Assembly (NCBI RefSeq): GCF_963678635.1
Contig: NC_087071.1
Location: 8,017,605-8,081,604 of the forward strand
DNA length: 64,000 nucleotides
From: Symsagittifera roscoffensis
Lineage: Eukaryota; Xenacoelomorpha; Acoela; Convolutidae
Direction: 5' to 3'
The position numbers were made by a program, and so were the translations under genes. The notes below the pieces were generated by a model. That model was not told the origin of the DNA and ran no database searches. It was given only the letters and a program-made list of their open reading frames with translations. The first letter of the stretch is position 1. The number at the start of each line of letters is the position of its first letter. Below are positions 36,158 through 47,170 of the stretch, piece after piece.

Positions 36158-36410
36158 GTGAATACCGAGTTTGATACTAACCACCCAATATTTGTCGACG
36201 CCCATCATACCCTAATTCGCTTGTTGGTCCGCAACCTCCAGCATAAGCATTTTCATCAAGGTTTAGACTACAAGCGCTCTGTTTTAAATATGAATTATGT
36301 AATTTTTGGGTTGCGTCGACCACTTCGGTCTATTGAAAACCAATGTGTAATCGATCCAGACAAATATGTCCGATTTACCTGTCGAACATCTCGGATATAA
36401 GCAACCACCC
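36158..36410 (+). pseudogene. BEL integrase N-terminal zinc-binding region remnant
   Basis: The 80-codon frame contains HPIFVDAHH, H-x-x-H-x-x-H-F-H-Q-G and a C-x-I end. This fits the H-H-C-C domain that precedes the DDE core in BEL integrases, with the second Cys lost by frameshift near 36385. The next frame (36366) continues directly into the core. Confidence 0.65.
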
Positions 36411-36730
36411 TTTAATCATACGGGTGTGGATAACTTTGGACAGCTTTACGTTTCGGTTCGCATAAGCACTGAAACAATTTTGAGATTTCTTTTCACTTGC
36501 CTCTTCACCAGGGCTGTATCACCTCTGGACACTTATTCTTGTGTCATGGGCATTGAACGGTTCATTGCGCGGCGTAATACAGAAAACACGATCTAGTCGG
36601 ATAACGGAACGAACTTAGTTGGTGGGGAAAACGAATTACCGGCCTGCATCAAGAACTGGAACCGTATGGCTCCGACCATTTTTGCACACAAAAGTGTCGC
36701 TTGGAAAATTAATTCGCCAGGCGCACCCCA
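36366..36730 (+). pseudogene. BEL integrase catalytic core (DDE) remnant
   Basis: The first catalytic Asp is in FNHTGVDNFG (codon 36429). LFTCLFTRAV follows, and the second Asp is in SDNGTN (codon 36600) preceded by a TAG at 36594. A WKINSPGAPHH segment marks the region just before the third catalytic Glu, which is lost to a frameshift near 36735. Motif order and spacing match BEL/Pao integrase. Confidence 0.8.
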
Positions 36731-36739
36731 TCATGACGC

Positions 36740-37279
36740 ATGCTTTATGATATTTTAGGCAGTAGGCGAGTTACTGAAGATATTTTAGGAAAAACACTCT
36801 GCTTAGTTGAGCAGGCCTTGAACTCGAGGCCATTCACTCCCGTTACTACCGACTCACGTGAGTTGGAAGCGTTAACCCCAAATCCCTTTTTGCTTAGACA
36901 ACATTGTACAAGCTATCCTTCGCTTTTACCTGGAGAAAACTGCGACTACAAGAAAAGGTACGTGCGAGCGCTGTCGTATGCTAACGCTGTTTGGTCTCGA
37001 TGGCTTTGCGAATAATTTCCATTACTGATTAAGCCTGTCAACTGGCACACTCAGTCTGACTTTACTCTTAAGACAAGCGATCTCGTATGCGTGATTGAGC
37101 CCGACAGTTCGCTTAAGTACTACCATCTCGCCCGAATCGTTGAGCTGCATTATGGTCACGTCGGTTGTGCTCGATCCGCCCATGTTAAGACCGCAACGCG
37201 TGAACTCACTCGGCCGACCGTTAACCTCGCTCCGATTCTTTCTTCTCCAGCAGCGGAAGATGTTGCTACGCAAGTGTAA
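36740..37279 (+). pseudogene. BEL integrase C-terminal region
   Basis: The frame 36740-37015 holds LCLVEQALNSRPFTPV and LEALTPNPFLLR, both hallmark BEL integrase segments. After a shift, 37091-37279 contains a V-K-T-A-T-R-E-L-T-R-P-x-V-x-L-A-P ending, the usual C-terminus. The stop (37277-37279) lies 17-19 bases inside the 3' LTR, so the polyprotein overlaps the LTR. Confidence 0.82.
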
Positions 37280-37680
37280 GCTAGAGTATAATTGTATAAA
37301 TATACAAGCTCATATGGCCAGTTGCCCGGTGGCCATAAGACAAGTCTCTCACGCCGTGCTACCGGGTTCGAGTCCCCTCTTTGGCATACCTTAAAACTTG
37401 TACACCCATGGGGCTATAGCCCAATTTGACCATTTGTTACTGTTTTGGGTCTTATTCGGTTCAGCCCTGATTAATGCTGACCGTCAAATGGGCAAACTGT
37501 CTCAAGGGCTTAAACAACGGTTCTTGTGGCTAGCTTGCGCCGATTTGTATCGTGTTCGGAGCAGATTTTGTTTGGTGTTTATAATGTTACTTTTGGATGA
37601 AATTTATCAAAATTGCCGATAATACGAATTTATTGTTAATTTTTCGACTTCAAATCTATCTTACGGAGATTGAGCGCGCA
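37261..37680 (+). repeat. 3' LTR of the BEL/Pao element
   Basis: 420 bp, TGTTGCTACGCAAG...GAGCGCGCA. It has a TATAAATA box at 37295-37302. It contains GGTTCGAGTCC at 37365, an exact match to the B-box consensus of RNA polymerase III promoters, in a segment missing from the 5' LTR. Confidence 0.83.
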
Positions 37681-39250
37681 TATAATCTATTTATTGGTTT
37701 ATAAAAACTTAATTTGGTTTTCCGTTTTCAAATGTTATTTAATTGATCGTGTGGTGTGATAGTTAATTAAAAAAGCTGTTATGAAAAGTTTCCATATTTT
37801 TGTAAACTTCATCAAAAAAAATAATCACTAATGCATAGACGAAACATCAGTGCTTCGCCACGATACACAAAACTCTTGTTTGCCTTTGAAGACTTTTTCA
37901 GACCAGTATCTCTATATAAAAAGCTTGAAATCAGTTTTTGGAGACTGGAAGTATCGAACGCTCGCGTTACCCAAAAATAAATAAACTAATTAGAGACGTG
38001 AAGGTACAATTTAATCCGGACTTTGATAAACTTGAATACACTGCGAGCAAGATTTTAATAGTCTTTTTTTCACTTTTACTTTAGCCTTCTATAAAAAAAA
38101 TTGAACTCTGCGTACGCTGAAAACTCAGACTACGGTTAGTTCGTTTGGAATTTCAGCCAAATTAAAAACTATATTTGATGTTCTGCATAGTTTAGTGAGC
38201 GGTTAAATTTTAAGCCAGAAATTTAATTAGAGCCATATTCAAACTTTCAAGCAGTTTTTCAAGTATTTTCTTTGCTGTAGTAAGGATAAACGTAATTAAG
38301 TGTGTCACCAAATATCAATATACACATTTTTATAGTTTTGCAAGATTCATATTTTCATGCAGTTTTTTCAAGTTTTTTTTTTGTTGTTCTGTAGTGGAAT
38401 ATGTAATTGAGTTTCTCAAAAATTGCAAATATTTCAAATATTTCATGATTTTTGTGGTTAGAAATGTTTTTCCTTGTGCACCTGACAAATAGTAGGCATA
38501 AAACTCCATAGAAAAGTCAAAAAGTCGATAGCCTAGTTTCATATTTTCTCGAATTTGAAAAAAGTATAGAAATTAGCAGTCATTATTATTCGTTTTATCC
38601 ACGGAAAATATTGGAATTGAGTTGCGATTGTTCGCCTTATCCCAATATACACATTTTTAGTTTTTCAAAAACTGATTGATTTTAGTGTCTTACGTTGGCC
38701 GTCAAGCTCAAAACCCAGAATTTGTTTGAAAAATTGAGTTGAGGAGCAATAAAAGTCACAAAAATTGTTTTGTGAGCAGAAACAAGACTTTTGATGTTGA
38801 AACTTTGATTTTTACCTATATTTATAACATGCTAGACGGCAGATAAGGTCAATTTTTTTAAGTCCAGTGACGTCAGCTTACGATTTTGCCCAATATCATC
38901 GCTACTCGTTCAGCTTTTTTCGAGATTTTCGAATCTGTCGGACCTTGCATCAGTTTTATTTTCTAATAGTGATTTTTGATTGTAAATAGATTTATTGATT
39001 CCAGTTTAGAATCAATTTGACTATGAAAAGCTGAGAAAGAGAAGTTGAGAAGAAATCTCAGTTTTTGAGATTTTTTGAGGCCACCAGGTGTGGTACCAGG
39101 AAAAGTGTAATAAAAAAAACTGAGAAATTTTTAATCTGTTCAACTGATTGTTTAAATTTGACTCGACACCAACTTCTTTGTTCAAATTTACTGGACAACT
39201 TTTGACTACTTTGGTCGAATCATGAGCCGAGCGTCTTAGCATACCCACAC
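37681..39250. other. AT-rich non-coding region with diverged tandem units
   Basis: No gene is seen. Three diverged units near 38240, 38350 and 38590 share AATATACACATTTTTA..GTTTT, GCAGTTTTTCAAG and a TTGCTGTAGT..GTAATTGAGT-like block, suggesting an old tandem repeat of about 110 bp plus a displaced copy. Confidence 0.45.
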
Positions 39251-39254
39251 CGAA

Positions 39255-39445
39255 GTTTCATGGGTAACGATCGATTATAATGGATTTTTGTTGACTAAAA
39301 CGTTGTCAATATAATCGATTATCATGTCAAATTTAGACCACGTAATCGATTTTTAATCGATTAATTTGCAAAAATTTAAATCCATTATAGTCCAATATAA
39401 TCGATTATATTCCATTTTTGTTTTCAATATAATGGATTATTTTTA
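39255..39445. repeat. ATAATCGATTAT-rich repeat cluster beside the gap
   Basis: Repeated, partly palindromic copies of ATAATCGATTAT, AATCGATTTTTAATCGATT and ATAATGGATTAT. The same motif recurs at 60057-60085, 60540-60640, 61118-61150, 61258-61270 and 62365-62385. Confidence 0.7.
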
Positions 39446-39513
39446 CATGAAATCCATGAAAATTGATTAAATTTTGTAAATAATGACTGTAATTTCTGCA
39501 ACTTTCTGCAAAA

Positions 39514-39713
39514 NNNNNNNNNNNNNNNNNNNNNNNNNNNNNNNNNNNNNNNNNNNNNNNNNNNNNNNNNNNNNNNNNNNNNNNNNNNNNNNNNNNNNNN
39601 NNNNNNNNNNNNNNNNNNNNNNNNNNNNNNNNNNNNNNNNNNNNNNNNNNNNNNNNNNNNNNNNNNNNNNNNNNNNNNNNNNNNNNNNNNNNNNNNNNNN
39701 NNNNNNNNNNNNN
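39514..39713. other. Assembly gap (200 N)
   Basis: Exactly 200 undetermined bases. The round length suggests a scaffolding placeholder rather than a measured size. It hides the start of the 5' LTR of copy B. Confidence 0.98.
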
Positions 39714-40026
39714 CAATCATATTTCATAACTAACACTGACAATTATACCTAGTGCTGAAACGACTTGTTGTTTCAGCACCAGACTAATTTGAATAAAATT
39801 TAGAAGACAGTTGTTCTCCTTTGGAACAAGTTTCATAAACCTAACTCGCGAACACCAGTATATACTAGATCTATCGAGATTAGGAGATATGAGAATAAAG
39901 TTAAGTTTGTTATTAGACTAAGAAGTTGCACGAACCTCTCCGGTCAAAAATAGGATAGCGTGACGAACAGACGGAGTGCCTAATCTAAAACTACTCTATG
40001 AGAAAGCTACCTCTGGCCTAAACTCA
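39714..40026 (+). repeat. 5' LTR of Gypsy copy B (left part lost in the gap)
   Basis: Matches 58470-58772 and 23610-23885: hairpin, ACCAGTATATACTAGATCT, GAGATATGAGA, TTATTAGACTAAGAAGTTG, GCGTGACGAACAGACGG, ACTCTATGAGAAAGCTACC. It ends AAACTCA. Confidence 0.82.
39752..39779. promoter_or_regulatory. LTR hairpin, 10-bp perfect stem (copy B 5')
   Basis: GTGCTGAAAC, loop GACTTGTT, GTTTCAGCAC. The loop has the same orientation as in copy A. Confidence 0.75.
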
Positions 40027-40028
40027 TC

Positions 40029-40044
40029 TGGCGCGACCAAAAGT
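40029..40044 (+). promoter_or_regulatory. Putative primer-binding site (Gypsy copy B)
   Basis: TGGCGCGACCAAAAG starts two bases after the terminal CA of the 5' LTR. It would pair with a tRNA 3' end reading GGTCGCGCCA. The tRNA was not identified. Confidence 0.65.
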
Positions 40045-40148
40045 TTCGAACAAGACCTAAATAATCTAGATTTAACAAATTAGAACTAGAAAAAAGACCA
40101 AATTTGCAAAATTGCTGAATGATAGATAGAGTAGGCATTTTAATATAT

Positions 40149-40247
40149 ATGGCTATACGTCTCAATGAACCTACGCCAGTATTTCAAACAAAACAAAAAT
40201 TCCAGGTATTGAAAGAAGACCTAGATCACTACGTGAGCATCGATTGA
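40149..40247 (+). other. Short leader ORF (32 codons)
   Basis: ATG at 40149 to TGA at 40245. A shifted frame continues open for about 50 codons to about 40350. It could be the remnant of a leader peptide or first exon. No motif is seen, and chance is quite possible. Confidence 0.2.
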
Positions 40248-40349
40248 ATGACGGACCAAGATACTACTTGATGTTACAACGCAAACCGCAAATTTTGTAT
40301 GTCCTAAGAATCCTCTATGCAGGAAGTTTAGATTTTCATTCTTTGACAT

Positions 40350-41330
40350 GAAATTAGTTTTACTTGAAGAACAATTTACTTGAAGAATAAATGGGTTGTA
40401 AAATCAAATTAATTTAGTTCTATTAAATTTATGAAAGAATTGCTGGCTTCTTGAGAACTCAATTTTTCTTCTTCCTCACTTCCTCACCTAACTCACCTAA
40501 AACAAAACTACAATTATTCAAAAACTTTTATCAATTAAACTCATAACCCCTTAAACAAATTTTTTAATCCATAAGTTTTCTCTAACTGAAACTTTGTATG
40601 TAAGTAATTATTAAGGCCTCTTCTTGCTTTTCGATAATCTAAAACAGATCATCAAGGATTTTTTTAAATCTTTAAAATTTACTGAAGATTTCATTTATTT
40701 ACTTGATCATCAAAGCTTCCCTTGGATCAATCAGAAAAATTATGTTCTCTCCACCTCATAATTAACCCCTTCTCCAACCCTTATCAAAGACCCAGGATTA
40801 ATAGAATTTTTTTTTAGAAAAGTAACCTTTTTAATTAAGATAAACAGTGAAGAACTTCGGTTACTCATCCTTTACTTCAGCCATTCCTCTTAGCTGGCCC
40901 AGGCTAAAACCACCATAAAATTAGTAAGCTAAAAAATATTAATTAAAAATACACTTGCGTTCTAATTAAACCTGATTTTTTTGGAAAGATTTAGTATTCT
41001 CCAACCCTTGATCACAAATCAAAACCCTAAGTAAGGTTAAGTAGGATTTCTGAACTTTAATCTTAGTCACGAGAAAAAACATCATTCTATCGAATTGACG
41101 TATTCTCTCTAGAACCCGTCAACCTCGAAAATATATGCCCCAAGACTAGGTTAACCACAAAACAAAAAAACTAACAGTTCAAGATATAAAATTTCTAACC
41201 CCTGGATTTTGCATCTTTCACCCTAAACCTTGTTTCAAGAGACATATTAGGTAGTAAACAATTAATAGAACTTAATAGAATTATTTAAGTAGTAAATAAT
41301 TAATAGAATTTTTTAGTAATAAACAATTAA
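40350..41330. other. Element leader, no gene seen
   Basis: Very AT-rich, with stops in all frames. Tandem variants of AATTAATAGAATT occur at about 41250-41345. Confidence 0.4.
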
Positions 41331-41333
41331 TAG

Positions 41334-42898
41334 AATTATTTAATTCAAAACGAAAGATACGATTTTGTAATTACACCACATAGACAATCAGTAGGATATA
41401 TCAAATTGAAACGACAAACAGGAAAACAGGCAATAATAGCAAAACGAAAACATTTAATGAAACGAAGATTTTCAAAAACACGTAACGCACTTTCGGAAAT
41501 TGATAAAACTACAATACGAAAACTTCAGGACGATAAAGACTCATTAGATTAAAAGAACTATTATACTAACAAAAAGTGTTTTTCAGACTCAGAATCCGCA
41601 ACAACATCATCGATGAAAGGCAAACGTAGAATAAAAAAAATCTTATATTCGTAAAACATTACGACTATTTAGTTAGAATTAACCAAAAAGACATGTTGAA
41701 TTTTACACCTTAACAGTTCTACAAAACAAAAAATGAACCAATACGACAAACATTTCGACGATGAAGTATACTTCCTTTTGTCATCCGTCCACAAAGTGAT
41801 CCCCCTAGAGGACAGGTACAATTCTGTCATAATTTAAATGCAAATTTATTTGAAAAAGGAAATAGCCTTTGTAAAAAGAAATTTCCCTAATTAAGAATTA
41901 GAAGACAATTAATTGACAACTATTTGAAAGACATCTGTAAAATAACTTCATATTACGGAATATTTACCAATGGAATCTTGCCATCTCAAATAAATTAAAA
42001 CCCACATCAAAAATACAAAAGGAATGATATAGATTCAGACCGCTCTAAAATTTTTACAGAAAAAATCGAAATCTATACAACATCAAAATCCACGAAGAGC
42101 AACTTCAAACATTACAAACGATGTTAATACTTATAGATATGAATGTGTATTAGAACAAAAAGAAACAGTAAATGAATCACCGCCTCAAACATCTCAACAT
42201 GCAACTGTAAGACACGAAAATAACTTTTTCTCACAATTTCTAGATACAATGCGTGAAGCACTCTTTAAGAAAATATCACAAAATGTAAAACATCATCTAC
42301 AACGAATCCTAGCAGGATTCATAATACACTCCTGTCATCGTCTACAGCAGAATCCTTGTTCAAAATTTAGATTTCGTTTCAATAGAATAAATAATTTTTG
42401 ACCACAAGTCTCAGACAATGAAACTATAGTAGCATATCAGACAGATTAGTTTGGGACCATGATTGGTCTTATATAACAATTTCCACCCTCACCACTGTTA
42501 TTTCCAGTGGAGCAATCGCCACTGTTTCTGTACACATAGACTATTTAAGAGTTACTCCGCTTACTATTGATCCAACACGCTTCAGTTAAAACACAATGTT
42601 TAATGTTAGAACAGGAAATAATAATTCAAGCTTAACAATTAAACACACACAAAAAACACTCAATGGAACTAGAAATCTTACACAAAAAGATATTCAAATT
42701 CAATTACTTTTTGTATACGAGAAGATAACTGAAAGAATAACTAACCCAACACAACACAAAGTTTCTCCTATTCATCCAACACCTACGACACCATACGATA
42801 ACAACACTCCATTTCCACAAACAACTATACAATCAACAAAAAAACATAAGTTGTTCCAAATTATTTATGAAAAGATCGTCAAACATTTCAACCAATAA
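41334..42898 (+). pseudogene. Pre-gag ORF of the giant Gypsy element (unknown protein)
   Basis: There are three coherent pieces. 41334-41552 (72 codons) has a very basic Lys/Arg-rich middle. 42033-42401 (122 codons without a stop) ends in a segment with CSKFRFRFNRI. 42422-42898 (158 codons with one TAA at 42587-42589) starts with a Trp-containing, Thr/Ile/Val-rich hydrophobic part (VISSGAIATVSVHIDY) and continues Thr/Asn/Pro-rich. Their length in such AT-rich DNA argues for a real decayed gene between the leader and gag, where Gypsy elements normally have nothing. I recognise no domain. A nucleic-acid-binding role for the basic part is only a guess. Confidence 0.45.
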
Positions 42899-43108
42899 CC
42901 AAGTCACGACAATCAAATATACAAAATATTGAAATAGGAATCGAAATATAACAGCAAGCACTAATAAAAAGAGATCAATAACAAACTCCCCTCACTTAAC
43001 AAATTAGCAAAATCAGTAAACAGAACAAAAATGAAATAGACAAATATCACAACCAGCTCCCAATCAGTTTTATTTAAAGAAAAACAAAAAAAACTACTGC
43101 AGACCGCA

Positions 43109-43423
43109 ATGAAATTTATCCACTTTTTCAACAAAACAGAAATTCAAATAAGAAACTACTCACAAGAAAACAGCCACACCATTCAGAAGATGAAGAATAC
43201 TTCAATCAGTTTTGACAACATAATATTAATAATCCAAGAAATACCAACTGGAATAAAGTTGATCAACCAGTTAATATTTTTCAACCAGAAATTTTGGATA
43301 CTAAAACGTACTCCAAACAAACACGACAAACAAAACAATCTTTTCCTCCGAGACAAAAAAATATACAATCACACAAAAATCATCGTAAATAAATCCCACA
43401 AATACCCAAAAAAATCAACATAG
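43109..43423 (+). pseudogene. Frame upstream of gag, uncertain
   Basis: A 104-codon ORF from an ATG, Asn/Lys/Ile-rich, directly upstream of the gag region. It may be gag N-terminus in a shifted frame or a chance frame of AT-rich DNA. No motif is visible. Confidence 0.3.
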
Positions 43424-43499
43424 TCAAATGAACAAAATGAAGATCAATTAACATATTATCTGCGACAACATGAGATAACAAAGACTCAATTTACAAAGT

Positions 43500-44400
43500 T
43501 TCACAAATGCCCAATGCAGCTGAATCAATACAATTGACAACGAATCCACTCTGATAAGCCACTCATTGTATTCACAGGAACGTACCCTGAGTAATCAGTA
43601 GAGGCTACTGAAATGCAGTTAGAGCAAACTTAACCTTAAATATGGGCCCAGAACCAGTGAATAGACCTTTTCATCAAACTGACACGAAGACGTACAGCTC
43701 TAACCCAGACCACACTTGATGGTGCAGCTCAAATTTAGTTTTCAGTTCTACTTTTAAACGGTAAATCAGACTGGAAACGATTCACACAGAAGTTCTCCAA
43801 AATTTTTGACTCCGAAGGAAATAAACAACCCCAAAAAGTTCTATGCAAAACAAAACCGTAGACTTTCCAACGAAATTATAAAACAACTCGCAGTAAAAAA
43901 GGGAACTCTAGTAACAAAAGGATACTCCCTCATTACACATGACTATAAAATGCGAAAATGAATGAAATTCTAATGATGACTCTATTACCACAGTTGCACA
44001 AATTTGCAATGAAAACGAGAGCATCAAAACCATCATCAATTCGAGAACCCAAAATAGACTTTCGAAATCTAGTAGACAAGCTAGAACACGCTAAAATCAC
44101 TACAAAATTAGAAGAGACAGAAAATTTAAAACTACAATTTGTAAATAACATCCAAACAACAACTTCACAAACTAATAATATCAAAGACTCTGATAATGAA
44201 TTGGCAGAAAAAATCACCCAATATTTAAAAATTCATGATAAGAACGCAAATTTCAAAGGTAAATCATCATTCAGAAAAAGGGGCAACCATTGTCGTAGAT
44301 ATGGACATAGCATTTATGAATGCAGACAAAAACAACAAAATAACCAAAACAAACCGCAAAAGCACATAGAACCAAATAAATCCTTTTCCAATACATGAAA
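43500..44400 (+). pseudogene. Gypsy gag (capsid to nucleocapsid) remnant, copy B
   Basis: Fragmentary frames at 43500-43930 contain TLDGAAQ and KSDWKRFTQKFSKIFDSE, the pattern of a Gypsy/retrotransposon gag capsid (A-x-x-W/F..F-x-x-x-F). 43958-44398 is 146 codons without a stop, starting at ATG. It is helical and charged, and ends in a degenerate zinc knuckle CRRYGHSIYEC: the C-x4-H-x4-C half is kept and the first Cys is lost. Several stops before 43958 break the N-terminal half. Gag would form the particle and bind the genomic RNA. Confidence 0.65.
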
Positions 44401-44425
44401 AAAGTTCTAAATCTACCAAACAAGG

Positions 44426-45005
44426 TTGTTCAAAGCAATAACAGTTCAGGAAAACTACTTCCAAATGGCTACAGCATTATCAGATCAAAACCTTTCGTTC
44501 GAAAATTTTTTTGAGGAAGATCCCCGGACAGAGGAAAACCATAAAATTATTCACAAAACAGATATAGTAGATCAGATAGTCAGAAAAGCCAATATTGAAA
44601 TAGTTTTACGAACTCAAACTCAATTAGAAGTAATTACTCGAACTATAAAAGAAATCGTTCATATTCAAATCTCTGAATAGATACAATTCTAAATATCGTT
44701 TAAGGAATTCATCATACAATCAAAATCAAAATTGTTCAAACAAGGGAAACCGAAACTATTCGAATAGTAGATCACGTAATTACACTAACAATAGAACATA
44801 AAACAACACTAAAAACAATCGATCCCGAGAAAGCTCTAGGAATCGAAACATAAATTACTCAAACAGTCAGAGAAACTATTCTCAGTCAACACAAGGAAAC
44901 GATGGTCGATATTCTAATTCAAACGGTCAAAACTACAGACGTAGTACACCAAAACATCAAAGACAGTAAAATAAAGTGCAAACAACAGAAGAAACTCATC
45001 CAGAC
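44426..45005 (+). pseudogene. Gag C-terminal region with Asn/Ser/Arg-rich tail
   Basis: 44426-44680 is an 84-codon open frame. 44690-44970 in another frame is dominated by Asn, Ser, Arg and Tyr (repeated RNYS/NRS-like tripeptides) and has only a few stops. Such basic Asn/Ser-rich tails follow the knuckle in some retroelement gag proteins and could bind RNA. This is a reading from composition only. Confidence 0.45.
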
Positions 45006-45349
45006 CCTCACGGTATTGAGAATACGGAAACCTCAGGATTGAAGTTCGATCATATACATTGTGAATCTACACATGGCTGAACTGAAACAAAAAATACGCT
45101 TTCATTGAACATGCTTTACATTAAAAGTTAATGAGAACCACCCATCAATTCAAATTTTTACCAAAACAACGCAAACAATTCTAATATCGAAGAACCAGGA
45201 TAAAGCCAAAATACCGTAAATTATACACCACACGTTCTTGATAATAATTAAATTATGAATAATTTAAATTGAAATACCACAATTAAGATACAACAACAAA
45301 AAGAAAGAATTTGAAGAATCCCACTCCTATTAGTGAGCCAAAAAAAGCA

Positions 45350-45807
45350 AAAGCTTTCAATCTCCAAATCTTGAAATTGATTACCTAATAGATTCACGAG
45401 CAGAATAAAAAATCAACAACATTCCCATATGAATTGAATTCAAATCCTAAATTCAAATTTTTCTCATTCAAAAACCTAAAGTGAACATCAAACAAGGATC
45501 AGGTCTTACAAACTAAGGAAAAATTCAATTATACCTTGTTCCAACCCGAACAATGGAACAAAATAACTTTTGGGATAAAACCTTTAAGCAACTATTGCAT
45601 ATGACAGATATAAAACATAATACCATTGGAATACCATTTATCGCGACATATATCCCAACCATCAACATTTCAAATAGTAATTTATATTTAAAAGACAAAA
45701 TTACGAAAAACAAAATATACTCGTTTAACAGTTTTCCAAATACTCAAAAAAACCACCATTTATCTCAAAATTTTACCCCATTTATGAACAACAAAGCAAA
45801 CACTTGA
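45350..45807 (+). pseudogene. Gypsy aspartic protease remnant, copy B
   Basis: DYLIDSRAE: the active-site Asp (codon 45391) is followed by Ser, then Arg in place of the required Gly, with TAA two codons later. 45553-45807 is an 84-codon frame with the downstream protease fold region (IGIPFIATYIP). An upstream frame leads into it with LVPTRTMEQN. The altered triad alone would abolish activity. Confidence 0.65.
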
Positions 45808-47170
45808 AGCCACTTTCAGGTCATTTATTTGACTTCTCTATCAGTCAATATAAATTTGATCTACATAAACAAAACTTACATATGTCTGACTTTGGATTTA
45901 AATCAATTCATAAATTTTTAAGACTAATAAACTCATCCGTCAAATACGCAAGAGATACAAACTCTGATGTGATATTCTTACACGTATACAAAAACTCACT
46001 ATTTAAGCTCACATTACCCTTAGGACTTTTAGAACAATGCACTACAAATGCAACATGTCACAAAACATAAGAAAAAGCATGTAGAGTAAATATTTTTTGA
46101 AGCTACTAGATATTTATCAATCAATTGTTCTTAACAAGAAACTATCTATTAATACAATTACAAACGGCTCTAAACGAAACACAGATTATTTCACAAAAAC
46201 AGCCTTATTTCAAAACTACTTTTCAAATTTTGAAATATACAAATGAACAATCAAAATTTCTCACAATTTTCAATTTTCAATATTCTCAAATGAATCAACA
46301 AGAATATGATCATTTAGCAGAACTATTAATGAAACACCCAAATGTTTAGACTACATCTAATTTTGATGTTGGAGAAATAAACTCACCGCTACACCTCCCT
46401 CTTCAACATGACGCAGTTTTCAAGTAAAGTATCAATTCACTTACAAGAAAAAGTAAACAGACAATAAGATGTTCTGAAACATTACGAAGTCATATCACCA
46501 GTACATAAAGAACATTAACCAAAAAGAAAACACTTCATCAATTCCGTCATCATTCTCGCAAAAGGCGAATCTAGACGCAAAACACCTCAATTTCCTAAGT
46601 AATCAATCTAAATGCAATGGCCCGTAGGACCAATCCAAGTAACAATCACAAAAATAAAATTATACCACTGCTGATATGAGCAGCGCATACAACCAAATGT
46701 CATTAGACGAACAATCACGTTGACTCACGCAAATCGTTATGGGAAATCAAGAAAACGAATTTAATAGACTATTCTATGGATATTCCAGGGGACCAGTAGC
46801 TTTTTCAGCCTTTTTGATCAAAGTGTTAGACCACTGATTCTTATCAAAAATATAATCTCATTTTTAGACAATGTTTCTGTTCAGTCGCAATCAAAAAAAG
46901 AATTGTTTGAAATAATAGAAAAATATCTTCAAAATTTTACTAAAACAAATCATGAAAGCAGCACCAGATAAATCCAGAATAGACGCTATATTAAAACTCC
47001 AACCCCCATCTAATAGAAAGGAAATCCATGAAAATAAAGGAATGTTAAACTTTTCGAGTAAAAACAATCATAAAATGCATTTATACTTAAGACCACTTCA
47101 TGATTTACTTCGACAACAAAAAACTTGGAATAAACATCGGAACATCAAAATTATTTTGATGAATTAAAAA
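45804..47170 (+). pseudogene. Gypsy reverse transcriptase remnant, copy B
   Basis: The pieces include 45804-46070 and 46125-46349 (spacer and RT N-terminus), INSPLHLPL at about 46378, SAYNQMSLDEQSR (motif A region; the Asp is not in frame) at about 46680, FNRLFYGYSRGP (about 46760) and the catalytic box SFLDN at 46858-46872, where Gypsy elements have Y-x-D-D, so the second catalytic Asp is Asn. 46952-47167 holds KAAPDKS and GMLNFSSK, typical of the thumb. Family identification is secure. The gene is dead. Confidence 0.8.

Larger units (their letters stand above)
29416..37680 (+). mobile_element. BEL/Pao LTR retrotransposon, structurally complete, decayed
   Basis: It is bounded by direct repeats 29416-29811 and 37261-37680 that start TGTTGCTAC and end AGCGCGCA. 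The primer-binding site follows the left LTR. The inside reads, in order: leader, gag (with the BEL-type DPLEW-FKS-like segment and a CCHC knuckle), protease, RT with YMDD, RNase H/connection region, zinc-binding domain and DDE integrase of BEL/Pao type. This order (PR-RT-RH-IN) and the characteristic BEL integrase tail identify the family. Every domain has stops or frameshifts. The pentamer TAATC precedes the left LTR and lies 3 bp after the terminal CA on the right, so it is a possible target duplication. Confidence 0.88.

Noticed and set aside
37300-37390. tRNA gene
   Set aside because: B-box matches, but the T-stem does not fully pair and no acceptor stem or anticodon arm could be folded by eye.
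39405-39752. ORFs of 89-103 codons across the gap
   Set aside because: They consist almost entirely of undetermined bases.
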